Origin: Rutstroemia sp. NJR-2017a BVV2
Taxonomy: Eukaryota; Ascomycota; Leotiomycetes; Helotiales; Rutstroemiaceae
Length of the DNA: 64,000 nucleotides
Assembly: GCA_002946415.1 (NCBI GenBank)
Contig: NJPS01000010.1
Location: 806,001 to 870,000 of the forward strand
Direction of reading: 5' to 3'
In this document: piece by piece, positions 47,501 to 57,959 of the stretch
How the letters are laid out: each line of letters opens with the position of its first letter
How positions within the stretch are numbered: position 1 is the first letter of the stretch
Program-made: the position numbers and the translations under genes
Notes under the pieces: model-generated
What the model was told of the DNA's origin: nothing
The model's database searches: none
The model's input: the letters and a program-made list of their open reading frames with translations, nothing else

Positions 47501-48689
47501 CAAAAATGGCGTGCTTCCGGAACAGGTTCATGATGTGGATTTGATGAAAGAGCTCTTGGCTCTCGACCATGATCTAGCTTCTTTCCAACATTACTTCGGC
47601 GTTGTTTTCTTGACTGGCGCAAGTGGCTTTCTGGGAACACAGCTATTAAGAGAACTTCTGAACAGACCCGGAATCGAGAAAGTCATCGCTCATGTACGTG
47701 CCATAGACGAAACGCACGGCAAACAACGCATCATAAATGCGGCCAAAGCCGCCAAATGGTGGAGTGAGTCTCTTGCACCCAAACTCGAAGTCTGGGCTGG
47801 TGATCTGGCCAAACCCATGCTAGGACTGAGCACTACTCAATGGCAAGCGCTGCAAGAGACTAACGCCATCATACACAATGGCGCATCTGTAAAATGGAAC
47901 GAGAATTACCACAACCTCAAAGCAGCGAACGTAACATCTACCTTCTCGCTCCTCAAACTCATCAGCACCGCCCTTTCTCCGCCAAAATTTGTCTACGTAT
48001 CCGGTGGTCGTGATTTAGCGCAGAACATGAATGACAAAGAGATCGCTGCCATGATGGGAAACCAAGATGGTTACAGCCAAACCAAACTCGTTTCTGAGCT
48101 CCTCGTGCGGAACTTCGCAAGACGAGCGACTACCAATCAACACATATCCACCGTCAAACCAGGCCTCATCATCGGCACTGCCAAGGAGGGAGTAGCCAAC
48201 ACCACCGATTTCCTCTGGCGATATGTTGCCGGCGCGATGAGTATCGGTTGCTATCCCATCCCCGCCAAGGATGACTGGCTGCGCGTAGCGAACGTGGATC
48301 GCGTTGCGAACACGACTATTAACGCACTGCTACGCGGGTCCGGCAGTACTCAAAACCATAACCAAAGCCATACTACGGAGGTCCTAGTCGGGATCGATAT
48401 GCACAAGTTCTGGGCTGTAGTGAATGCTCGTGTGCGCCGGGAAAAGCAACTACAGCCCGTCAGTGCAGAAGAGTGGTATAACCTCGTGCAGAGAGATCTG
48501 GAGACGAGGACGGAAGAACATCCGCTGTGGCCTGTTGCGCATTTTCTTGCCGAGCAGGGAAATCTGGGGAAGGCGGGGAGACCTATGGGCGGGGATGGAG
48601 ACGAGATGGCGGCGAAAGAGGTGGAAGTTGCGCTTGGGAAGAATGTTGAGTTTTTGAGAGAAATTGGATATTTTGGCGTGGGAAAGTAA
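44583..48689 (+). CDS. NRPS fragment: partial C, full A, T and terminal reductase
   Basis: 1368 codons without a stop. The frame is open further upstream to about 44520 (WQTQDSPRGYLKEDKML), so the ATG at 44583 is probably not the original start. Order: second part of C with HHAVYDAW (residues 33-40) and CNFQNLVVIQP (about 237); complete A with YICFTSGTSGTPKGTV (about 499-514), SYTFDTSIEDI, NAYGTTECCVTS, YRTGDLAQYNSDGSINYLGR and SGKLDRSKL; T domain with IYSIGIDSIKMMS and phosphopantetheine Ser at residue 928; terminal reductase R with TGASGFLG (about 1011), VYVSGGRD and GYSQTK (Y-x3-K, Tyr about 1164). R domains release the product as an aldehyde or alcohol with NADPH. The N-terminal lobe of C is missing. 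All A, T and R core motifs look intact. Confidence 0.88.
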   Translation: MLPMGLGAPLSRYSIISDRSEDDTRHSFVWTLHHAVYDAWSLGLLLRQLEGEYKSLTKSFTNETDFESSHFIPFNRFIQDIQRLDKANAVGFWKSEPAADCSEPMHFPLVENEYQPQPNAVIVKDIELNCTTNSNIRTSNFSRTAWAITLSNYTNSTDVVFGEVLTGRTGSTIDSTRVAGPTLATVPVRISFDTHGTVQELLEKVQNKMLRLMPFEQTGMSSIQSISSELKKACNFQNLVVIQPKENSVLDESFLGRRQLDLVGMNGWDTTALTLECSLTTHGLGAKAIFDSKLVSEGQMDRILSQFEHILSRLCREEVGKTIHNINSISKLDLEQIWSWNKDLPELKEACIHQQVDLMTRENPEAQSICSWDGDLTRKELDNLSSQLAHQLIMQGVYPESKVPMLFMKSKWAVVAMLAIIKAGAAFVPCDPSHPRSRLQSIFEQIDARVVLCCDGVEWMCLEILPHGQTIVVGEQSGFALLSGPSAISSGVKPHNTLYICFTSGTSGTPKGTVITHQAYCSGARDHSKALHFERTSRFLQFASYTFDTSIEDILTTLISGGCLCIPSEERFSGIPGAIARMNVNAADLTPSYISSISPNSVPSLKQVTLGGEPITANVIKIWANHVRLINAYGTTECCVTSICREVSADTHPANIGHPVGAVTWIVAAENSDQLLPIGAVGELLIEGPAMAEGYLNDKEKTAPAFISSPKWARNINSHSRPRRLYRTGDLAQYNSDGSINYLGRKDTRMKLRGLRIEMGDVEHHLLSYPSVRRAMVVLPTAGPYSDQLTAILELHGTNEPNIHSGIDIMSKSELEASNFDWSIISAHLKERLPAYMAPSSWIVIKIMPLHSSGKLDRSKLGKWLVDLPEKSHIDVYLSSSNIPSISPDDHVALEISKIIAQLMSSSKQGDPEIVDHDVNIYSIGIDSIKMMSLAAFIKRSYGVAIAMPLLLHHETKITDISKYIAEATRTNSKNGVLPEQVHDVDLMKELLALDHDLASFQHYFGVVFLTGASGFLGTQLLRELLNRPGIEKVIAHVRAIDETHGKQRIINAAKAAKWWSESLAPKLEVWAGDLAKPMLGLSTTQWQALQETNAIIHNGASVKWNENYHNLKAANVTSTFSLLKLISTALSPPKFVYVSGGRDLAQNMNDKEIAAMMGNQDGYSQTKLVSELLVRNFARRATTNQHISTVKPGLIIGTAKEGVANTTDFLWRYVAGAMSIGCYPIPAKDDWLRVANVDRVANTTINALLRGSGSTQNHNQSHTTEVLVGIDMHKFWAVVNARVRREKQLQPVSAEEWYNLVQRDLETRTEEHPLWPVAHFLAEQGNLGKAGRPMGGDGDEMAAKEVEVALGKNVEFLREIGYFGVGK

Positions 48690-49098
48690 CGGAAAGGAAA
48701 ATTATCTCGGGCGAAAGTGATGTCAGGGTGGGTTAACAAACGGTAATGACAAGTTCGGAATGGGTTTCAAAAGTGCTTTCGTATTGGGTTTGCGTGGTCG
48801 TGCTTTACTAGTTCTAGTCTAACTTGCTTCTTCGCGTTCGTTCATATAGCTTCGGCCTTGCCGGTGTGTGTGTGTGTGTGATGCATGAATTAGTCATCGC
48901 AACCTCATCGACGCACATGGACCTAGTAACTTGTGTTTATGTATCAGCTATCTATATGGGGTATCTACTCCTATTATCAAGAAAAAAATAAGTGCCTCGA
49001 AGCAGTCACTGCCATCCTATCCCGTTCCATTCCTCCCAGTCCCAAACCAAGAAGATACATGAAAGTAATTTACAATACTAATACAATATTATGAACTG
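48690..49098. other. Convergent 3' interval with a TG microsatellite
   Basis: Contains a run of about nine TG dinucleotides at about 48863-48880. No gene seen. Confidence 0.7.
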
Positions 49099-51039
49099 TT
49101 AAACGACTGGCCATCTTGACCTCAAACCATCCGCCCATCGATCATATAATACATCAGCCAGCTGCTTAGTATGCTCCATACCTGGTACTAGTTGCCCGGG
49201 TAGATTGAGCTTCTCCTTCTGCTCCGCCTCTGGTAGGAGACTTGATTTCCTTCGGTGATGGCTCTTGAGATGAGGATTATTTGTAGCCAGAATCAATTTA
49301 TTTCCAGGCTTTTGCGGGGTTCCTTGAGGGGTTCCGTCTTTCAATAATGACAGTTTGGGTGCGACGAGGCCAGCGATCTTAGGCTCCTGTTCGACTTTCT
49401 CCATCAAGAGCCTAAGGAGGTGGTAACCACCTTCAGGATCGACAGCATCAAGAGCAGACCAGGCATCAGCTAGACGGGAGAGTGCTTCTCTCTTAGTTTG
49501 ATTACCGGTCTGTGCATGCATTTCTTGGAACACGGGATCCACAACCTTACTGTAAATGCGTCGTCCGATGACGCCTTCCTTAGTATTTGCCTCAGATATC
49601 ATCGCCCTGTTTTCATCTCGCGTGGATTCATCGGCAGAGTCATCGGGGCTGGAAGGCCCGGTTATCGAGTTATTAGAGACTCTCCGGAAAAGCCGAACAG
49701 TTGAGCCAGTATTACCAAAGCTCATGTCTGGCTGCAAGGGCGGTCGACTCTGGGTACTTGACCGGCGAGTGCGGTTGGGCGAAGTCTGCTGTTGTGCCGC
49801 AGAGGATTGTCTCCGAACCGTGCCCTTCTTTACTGTCGCAGGTGGCGGTGAGGAATATTCCAAGGGTGAATCCTTGATGTCAAGCTTCTTAAGCGCTTCT
49901 TCGGGTGGGACCTGACTTCCCTGACCGTTTGCATGGATTACAGAAAGCTTCCTCCTTTTGCTTGTATTCTTCCGTAATGATGTTACAGTCGAGGCTTTGA
50001 CGGTATCGAAGACCCACTCATCGGGTTCATATTTTGGCGCCATTGTGTTTCTGTAATGTTCAGTCAGCCGACTTTCATAGCACAATTAGGGGGTTATCTT
50101 ACAGTGTCTCTTCATAAAACTTTGGATGTGAGGGTCTGGTTCTTCCAGCATCCCACCCCTGCTTTCTCTCGATCAGTTCCTGCAGAGCCTCCACCTTTCC
50201 GGCAGACCGAATGAACTTGTGCTTTAGCAATTCCTTTGCTGTTGGTCGACGGTCACAGTCCTTTACCAAGCACTGAGCGATAAAGTCTTTGAACTCTTTG
50301 CTGTACTGTGAACCTTCCAATCTTGGTGCCGGAGCTTTTGGAATTTGGAAAAGGACTTTCATAGGATGAGTAGAAGCATGCGGAGGCTCTCCATTCACCA
50401 ATTCCATCGCGGTTATGCCGAGAGACCAGACATCAGCCTTAAAGTCATATCCTGCTTGCTGGATGACCTCCGGGGCCATCCAAAATGGTGTGCCCACGAA
50501 TGTATTCCTTTGCGATTTGATGTTCGTGAGTTGTGCGGCGACACCGAAGTCTGCCAATTTAACTTTTCCGGTCGTTGAGAGTAGAATGTTCGCCGCTTTG
50601 ATATCTCTATGTATCTTGCCTTCCTGGTGCAGATAGTCGAGACCTAGTAGAATTTCGCGACAAACAATGGCGACATGAGCTTCGTGAAATGGGGCTGGTT
50701 TTAACTGAGGTCCGTTAGCATAGAGACTACTTCGAGAGACAATGCTTTCGTACAAGATCTAAGCATGATCCACCGCCCAGATATTCCATAACAATCCATA
50801 GCTTGTGGCCGCGGAGGAAACTCCCTTTGTACTGGGTAACGTATGGACTTGCGCAAGTACTCAAGACGGATATCTCCTGTTGAATTTCTTGAATATCATC
50901 TTCACTAGATTCGAGGTCGATATGTTTGATTGCGCATATTTCACCAGTCGCTCTTTCAATGGCTTTGTAGACGACACCAAAACTCCCAGAGCCAAGTTCT
51001 TCGAGCACCTGGTATTGGGAAGCCGGCGATTCAGACATG
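49099..51039 (-). CDS. Germinal-centre protein kinase, GCK-III / Sid1-like
   Basis: Ste20-group Ser/Thr kinase. Start at the ATG 51039 ([20 protein letters not shown]); a TTG-initiated extension upstream is not needed. Three exons: 51039 to about 50759; about 50709 to 50105 with [20 protein letters not shown]; and 50040-49099. Kinase motifs: G-loop [25 protein letters not shown] (Lys, and the [10 protein letters not shown] helix characteristic of GCK-III), catalytic [21 protein letters not shown], activation loop [13 protein letters not shown], then [11 protein letters not shown]. The C-terminal part is Ser/Pro-rich with EWVFDTVK and ends in [18 protein letters not shown], typical of fungal Sid1/MST-1 kinases. 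Sid1 acts in the septation initiation network; Cyk3 is encoded divergently next to it. Confidence 0.85.
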
Positions 51040-51772
51040 GTGGAGTGAAGCAAGGGGAACAAGCTCCCAAATGTGGATTTGGATTATCTCAGAAAGTTGT
51101 GTACAAGTAAGTAAGGTTATTCATGAATGGAGACAGGATTTATGAGACTTGAAAAGTATTCGACTGAGCAATCAATCAAGATTGGCAATCTGAGATAGAT
51201 GAATCATTTAATAGAATTGTAAAAGAAGGTGTAATAATGTCTGAGACTTTTCGATATAGTAACAAACACAAAACACCCAAAAGCTGGTGGTCGAGGCCGA
51301 AAAGTAAATAAAGGCTGCTAACCAGAAATATGGCCGGACAACCCTCACAGCCACAAGCCCAATCTACCGAGCGAGCAAGCCAGCCCGCGCTACCGCGACT
51401 CTCCAGGGGCCGCTACAAAGCTCTTTCAGCCTCTCACCGATCTCGTTGCCCCGCCAAAATTCCCATGCCAACAAATCAATTGCGGCCAATATCACATTTT
51501 CATTATTTGCGCACAAAATGATAATAAATCCTACAGTTACTAAGTGCTTTTGACCTATATCTTTCCATAGAGCATTCTCGCCGCCTTCTCGAGCCATATC
51601 TTCACAACATCTGGTTGTTTCCTGCGACGGCTATCCCAAGATCCCAATGTTCTGAAGTCTGTCGTGGGGAAAGCTTGATACTGCTATGCGATGTCACGCG
51701 CATTGGTTATCGATAAATAACATCATATGCTCCCGATAAACTATCGCATTCACAATCGCATCCAGAAACAAC
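51040..51772. promoter_or_regulatory. Divergent promoter region kinase / cyk3
   Basis: 733 bp between two divergent genes. Two opposed frames, 51330-51521 (+, MAGQPSQPQAQSTERASQ) and 51364-51597 (-), occupy the same bases. Neither has a recognised domain; a small spliced gene on either strand cannot be excluded. Confidence 0.45.
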
Positions 51773-54700
51773 ATGGTGCCAGCTCCCCCAAGTTTGCCCA
51801 ACAGATTCCCTTGTTGGTGCAGGGCTGTGTATTCATTCAGCGGAGAGGTAAGAACTATTGTTTTGTGCTTTAACTGCCCAGCTTCCTAACATATCAATTG
51901 CGCAGTCGAAACGCGACTTGGGCTTCATCGAGGGGGATCTGATAGAATGTCTGAACGCGGGAGATGGGTCATGGTGGATGGGGAGGTTATGGAGGGACAA
52001 GAGAATGATAGGCTTGTTTCCATCGAATTTTGTACAAGTCCTCGACGAGAATTTCAGACCAACTACAAGATCTTCAAGTCCAATGCCCGATCAAAGTTCT
52101 AGTCCGAATCCCTTCAATCCGCAGCCACCGCAAAAGTCTAAGAGCAAGACTCATCGCAAACCCTTCCAAGCATACGCAGCACCGGATCAACGGCTTATAA
52201 AGAGAGCTGAATTGCAAAAGAAGGAAAGCCTGTCGAGTCCACGAGGACCGTCTCCAAATCCTAGGGGCGGCGCGCATTCAATTTCCTCAAGAGCCCCCCC
52301 TTCTCCTCAGCCTCAACGTAGCTATACTTCCCGAGTCGCATCTCCAGCAGCAGCACCTTCACGGACAGGCTTTTACTCAGCTCGTGCGCCATCGCCAGCG
52401 CCGCCTCCTTCTCGTGGGGGCTACCACGAAGCTCGCGCGCACTCCCCCATACCTCCACCCTCACGTTCTGGATATTATGAAGAGCGCGCTCCGTCTCCAT
52501 TACCTCCGCCTTCACGATCTGGCTATTACGAACCACGCGCTACATCTCCACTACCACCACCGTCACGTTCAGGTTATTATGATGCACGCGCGCCTTCGCC
52601 CGCGCCGGCGCAATCACCATCACACAGAGACTATTATGACGCACGCGCGCCATCTCCAGCGCCAGCGCAGTCATCATCTCGTATGGGATACTATGATACT
52701 CGAGCACCTTCGCCATTACCACCACCGTCGCGATCCAGCTATTATGAGGCTCGCGCGCCATCTCCTTCTCCTTCATTTCAGTACCAAAATTATTCGCGAG
52801 GTCCTTCACCAGCTCCGCAATTTGACGTCGATTCCTCATCACCACCCCCACCTCCGCCGCCTCATAGAAGCACCTATACACCTCACGCGACGAGGAATTC
52901 GTATGATTCAGGACACGATCAATATCATACCCCACGCGCAGTTTCTCCGTGTCCGCCCTCTCCTGCAGGCACTGGAATGACCCCCTCACCATTGCGAAGC
53001 GCGATGGACGATGTTATGTCATCACTAGCTGATATGGGTGTGGCTCGTGAAAAGGACTCGCCTCAGACACCAATAGATCCGTGGTCTCCAGAGGCTTTCG
53101 ACCAAGCGTATATATCTTCGTCGCGCACTATTCCTAGACCTACCACAGCCGACCGTGAAGAATATGACCATATGGGTAATGACCGGTATGCCAACAGGGT
53201 GCAACAAAATGAGCCTCAACATCAGCCTCAACATCAGGCCCCTCCACAACTTAGTAATTATGTTCAGAGGATGGAAAATAGGTTAAGTAAGATGTACTCG
53301 TCCTCGCCCCGGCCGCCGGAAAATGACTCTCCACCCGCTGTCCCACCTAAAACAAACCCCTACGACCGACCTAAGTCCTCTTTGAGCGGGAATCAATCTG
53401 GAACGAAACTCCGTCATAGAAAATCCGCATATGAAGTCGGCCGTTCAATGCTTGGAAGAACGTTCACAACAAAAACGGATTCTACTACTTCTTCCTCTGG
53501 AACACGGAGCACAACAACCAATTCTAGTTCTAGTACGCAGATGACCGACAGAAGTATCATGAGCGGGCCTTCAGCTGGTGGGTTTTCTTCAACTAGTGCA
53601 GGGAGCTTAGCCAGAAAGCGGGAACACTTATATGAGAGGGCACAAAGCGCAATAGGGTCACGGAGGGACAGGTTTATGGGCGGAAATAGCAGTTCAGTGG
53701 ACCTCGGAATCAATCGCTCGCAAACACCATTGACAGGAATTTCTTACCATAGTAGCCACGCTTCGGATCCTTCACGCATGCAATCACCAACAGGCTGGCC
53801 AGGTTCTCCTACTGAATCCAATGTTGCTCTTGGTGGCCTCATGGCGCCTAAGTCTAAGAAGAGTGGCTTCTTCAAGAAAATTCTCGAATCGGCGAAGACT
53901 GGTGCAGCGAGCGCTAGGAGTAGTATTGCTGCAGGGGAAATTTCAAGGTCACAGGTCGCAATGAAAAGCTCAATACAAGGCGGCGCCCCAGCAATAGCCA
54001 GTGGTTTTGGAAATACGCCTATCCAGAGTCCAGCCAGTGAATTGGGTCCGAGTGGAGGCACAATGGGTATTGATTGGGTTCAAGTGCGCCGAGACGTGAA
54101 TAGATCGAATTCTCTCAGTCGAATCGAACGAGTCGAAAGGAAAGAGCGATGTCAAATGATGGACTACCCAGCTATAAGTCCAGTGGAAGAACTTCTGGAG
54201 TGTTGCGATGGAGACGAGGGGGCTGATGGGAACCCTGTTGTAGAGCCCACTAATTTCCAAGCAGTAAACCTGAGCCTCGTCGACAAAAATACAAGATTCA
54301 TCAACAGTCTCCCACCAATGACCAATCCTATCAGTCTTGCGACCGGCTTTGTGTGTCGACCATATCGAAGCGACGTTCAACGATTACGAGCAATCTTTAC
54401 TTGGGTTAGCGAGAAAATCACTTGGGAGGAAGGGTTCGATAGTGATGCTAACTCAAGACGAGTCATACAATCGAAACACGGCTGCTCCGAAGATGTCGCG
54501 TTCCTTGTGATGGAGATGTGCACGGCTGTTGGCATTCAGGCCGAAGTCATCAGGGGATATTTGAAGTCACCTGGAGAAGTTCCTGAAATTGGGCCTATGC
54601 CTCGTCCGAATCATTTCTGGAACGGAGTTGTCGTCGATGGCGAATGGCGAATCATGGACTGTTCCCTAGCAAGTCCTTCACACCCACGCCGATCTCAGTA

Positions 54701-55691
54701 TTCTAGCGCAGGCCAAGTAGCTGAAAGTTGGTGGTTTCTGGCGAGACCTATCGAAATTTGTTGGACTCACATTCCCGAGCAGGATGCACAACAACATCTG
54801 TGCCCGCCAGTCGCTCATGAAGTTCTTCTAGCTTTGCCATGTGCTTGTCCAGGTTTCTTCAAGAATGAAGTAGAAATGGTGGATTATGACACAAGTCTCA
54901 TACGCATTGAGGACCTCGAGCTCGTTCACATCAAACTCGCTGTACCTCCAGATGTGGAATGTGTAGCCGAGGTAGAAGCCCGTGCTTTTGAGCGCGATGC
55001 CGATGGTGATCTGTTCGAAAGCGGAGAAGTTGTCAAGAAACGAGCCTTGTCACAAGCAGAATGGGTCGGTGGGCAAAAGCGATACACAATCAAAGCTCTG
55101 CTTCCAGGCGACGAGGGGTTCGGGACATTGAAGATTTACGCCGGCAAGCGAGGCCTCATGCACAGCATAAAAGACATTCCTCATTCTATCGCCCTCGCTC
55201 TACCAATTATTCACACTGGCGATAACCCTCCGTATGAGTTCTTTGTCCGCCATCCAACGCCCCACGCTCAACGACATGATCTTTATGTTGCTCAACCGCA
55301 ATGCCAACGCTTAGCTATCAACAACACCTTCGTGTTTGCGGTTCGTCAGCATCCTTCATCCTTGACTGCGACTTCGCCAGATCCAGGACGGATCTCACCG
55401 GTGCCGTTCATAAGACCCAGTTCCGCCATGTCTTTATCAAACTCCTCGGCATCCGGTTCAGGCACAGGCAAAAAACCTGCTAAGCTTGCGATCCAAGCAC
55501 CAGGTGGGAAGATCTTGAGGTTGATGAGAAAAGAAGAACGCAATGGAGGGGTCACAAATAACTTGGAAGGCGGAGATGGAGGCACGTGGGAAACGATTAT
55601 AAAGTGCGGAGAAAGAGGCGTCTGGCGAGGTCTTGTTTTAGCAGACCGAAGCGCTAGATGGTGTGTGTTCGCGGAGTGGACTTGCGTATGA
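51773..55691 (+). CDS. cyk3: Cytokinesis protein Cyk3 (SH3 plus transglutaminase-like)
   Basis: Septum-forming protein acting at the actomyosin ring and primary septum. Exon 1 51773-51847 (MVPAPPSLPNRFPCWCRAVY) and exon 2 51906-55691 (intron 58 nt) join SFSGE / SKRDLGFIEGDLIECLNAG to form the N-terminal SH3 domain, which ends WWMGRLWRDKRMIGLFPSNF. A long disordered middle follows, with a tandem array of about ten R-x-x-Y-Y/F-x-x-R-A-P-S-P units (about 52330-52815) and poly-proline, then a basic/Ser-rich linker. The C-terminal transglutaminase-like domain shows LRAIFTWVSEKITWEEGF, SKHGCSEDVAFLVMEMC, FWNGVVVDGEWRIMDCS and a following beta-rich part. Cys, His and Asp triad positions look occupied (GCSED; NHFWNGV; MDCS), as in Cyk3, where they are not known to need catalysis. 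Complete. Confidence 0.9.
52330..52815 (+). repeat. In-frame RAPSP tandem repeat inside cyk3
   Basis: About ten units of 16-22 residues of the form SRSGYYEARAPSPLPPPSRS, varying at two or three positions (GYYDARAPSPAPAQS etc.). DNA copies share cgtgcgccat and tattatga but have diverged, so it is an old protein repeat with unequal unit lengths. Confidence 0.9.
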
Positions 55692-56225
55692 GACATGACA
55701 ACGAAGTAGTCATTAAGAAAACGAAAGGATGTGGAGTGACGATATATATGCATTTACTGGCGCAGAGCGGACGTAATGGATGAGTATAATGGAATTATAT
55801 TTGGGGTCAACGGGGATCTGGATGGATAAATGGGATGGGTGGCATGGTTGGATGGAACGGATGGACGGACTGGATATGTATAAAAGGTTGCATTGAACGG
55901 CGTCATATGGGAAGCATGTAGAAGTAATTTTTACTAGACCTGGTTGTCTTTTGAGATATACCCTCGGTTGGAGGTGCTTGTAGTTCTAACTATGCATAGT
56001 TAATATGTCTTCTTCAAACATCGAACTTTGCTTATTGTTTTGATTGTGATTGTGACTTCACTAAAGCTGATAGGTTGTGGTTAAACCCTACTTGAAAAGT
56101 AAGGGAATTGAAGAGTATGGTTGGTGGATTGCGGAAGTATATTGCATTTCCATCTACAGTTATCATACACGGTCCAAGCTTCATGAGCAGTCCATAACAT
56201 GTCCGTCCTGTCATACAACCCTAGA
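55692..56225. other. Convergent interval cyk3 / bL27m
   Basis: No gene. GGAT-type simple repeats (ggatggatgg) near 55820-55880 and a TATAAAAG at about 55878-55885 that has no gene in its reading direction. Confidence 0.6.
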
Positions 56226-57129
56226 TCACTTCTTCTGCTTGATTTTCCTAGTCAAACCCCTCTTCTCCGCATTCTTCGCCTTCCTCGCCGCCGCCTTTCT
56301 CCACGCCGTCCACCTATCACCCGGCGTATATAACCTAACCTTAACCTTCGCTCTCTCCGCAGCACGCCCAATCTCCCAATTCGCCTCTCGATACATATAT
56401 CCGGGCTTCAACTGCAAATTCCTACCCTCCTCGCCCCTCCTCTCCTTAGCCTTCTTCACTTTCTTCGGCACCTGCTTGATCTCGACTCCCGTCGCGCCAT
56501 CCCCTTCAACCACCAAATCCGACCTCATCTCGACTTGCTCCTGCACCTCCGGCTCCTCGATCTTCGCCGCCACCATACCCAATTTGCGTCTTCGGACGCT
56601 GTTGCGTGGGAGCGGAAGCACCTGGTCCCGCTTGAAGACCACGCCGATGTATTGGCGTGTGGGATGGCGCTCGGGATCTTTGTAGTATTTTACGTAGCCC
56701 GGCTGCGTAGCGTAGATGGTGTGATCGCGGCCCATGGCGCAGTTGTCGCCGGGGAACCAGTGCGTGCCACGTTGGCGGAAGATGATGTTGCCGGGGATTA
56801 CATATTGTTCTGTTTGGGCTGTGGTTAGCATAGTCTTTCTACTCCCAAACTGTCTCTGCAAAGCTGTGACGCAGAGACAGAAAGAGGAGACACATACCTC
56901 CAGTTTTCTTAGCACCCAATCTTTTTCCTGGTCCATCTTTCGCCTTGTTGACTGCTCCTTGCGCTGCGTGCGATGCATGTCGGACGGAGATGAGAGGGGC
57001 AAGTGTGTTTTTCATGGACAGCCTGGCGAAAGCTTCGTTGAGGCATATTTCTGCATTTGCGGCAGATGCGCTTCTTCCAATTGAGGATATGGCCGCTCGT
57101 AGCGGGGGCTGGAGTCGCTGAATCAACAT
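56226..57129 (-). CDS. mrp7: Mitochondrial ribosomal protein bL27m
   Basis: Large-subunit mitoribosomal protein. Two exons: 57129 to about 56897 and about 56812 to 56226, joined as [15 protein letters not shown] / [18 protein letters not shown]. The first exon is arginine-rich ([20 protein letters not shown]) as a mitochondrial presequence. [20 protein letters not shown] gives the bL27 signature. [18 protein letters not shown] and [20 protein letters not shown] follow. The C-terminal ~90 residues ([29 protein letters not shown]) are the usual fungal extension. Divergent from lcl2. Confidence 0.9.
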
Positions 57130-57524
57130 CTTTGGGGACTATATAATGTTGATATGCGGGTATGAGGTTCAAAAATCTCGAGCAAGGTAGTACGGTGGCC
57201 GAGAACGCAAGAGGGGTGATATCAAGAGCTTGTGATGGGAATCCATTTATTGAATTGTTACAATATAATATGCAATGAAAATAACTGTGTTTCTTCTCCC
57301 TTGAATCTTATTTCACAGTTATGTAGACTATGCAATATTTAGTTTAATCTGGAGTGGGAGTAGTTTTGGAATTTTGATAAACTGCGTTTCATTCTGACCA
57401 CACGCTCGCTAACGTCCTCCGTAAACTTTCTGATAATCTGTCAATATCAGCATTACCATCCTCAGCAACTCTCTTCCAAACTATTCACCACCCCTCTGTA
57501 ACATTATTTTATCTATTTCTCAAA
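57130..57524. promoter_or_regulatory. Divergent promoter bL27m / lcl2
   Basis: 395-bp interval, AT-rich. No clear box identified beyond runs of A/T. Confidence 0.4.
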
Positions 57525-57959
57525 ATGACCAGAATTCTCCTCCCCATCCTGTCCACTCTCCTTCTCCTCTTCACCTCCGTACACGCACAATTCCAATTCT
57601 TCGAGCAAATGTTCAACGGCCAGCAACAACAGCAGCGCCAGCCCCAAGACGTCCCCAGCGATTCGCAATGGTATCAGGAGAATTATGACAGAGGTACTGA
57701 AGTCCTTTTCATATTAATAAATTCTGTTTGATCTCATAATAAACATCAAACTAATAAATCTGCAGCCCACTGCTCCAACTACCTCTGTCCCGACACGCTC
57801 GCCTGCGTCGCCGTCCCACACCACTGTCCCTGCGCACACCCAACCTATGAAGAGAAATTCGAATTGGCAGAGGGAAATGCGATTTGTGTGTCTAAAGGGG
57901 GGTTCAAAGCTGGGGAGGCGGCGAGGAAGGTTGAGCTGGCGCGGAAGGGATTGATCTGA
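57525..57959 (+). CDS. lcl2: Long chronological lifespan protein 2 (Lcl2)
   Basis: 120-residue secretory-pathway protein from two exons (57525-57693, 57766-57959). Signal peptide [20 protein letters not shown] then [19 protein letters not shown], a poly-Gln-rich stretch, [11 protein letters not shown] / [41 protein letters not shown] and [13 protein letters not shown]. These blocks are diagnostic of the fungal Lcl2 family, thought to function in ER-associated degradation; the yeast protein affects chronological lifespan. Complete. Confidence 0.92.

Noticed and set aside
51040..51062. Longer N-terminus of the kinase ([12 protein letters not shown])
   Set aside because: The upstream codon is TTG; MSES at 51039 is the first ATG.
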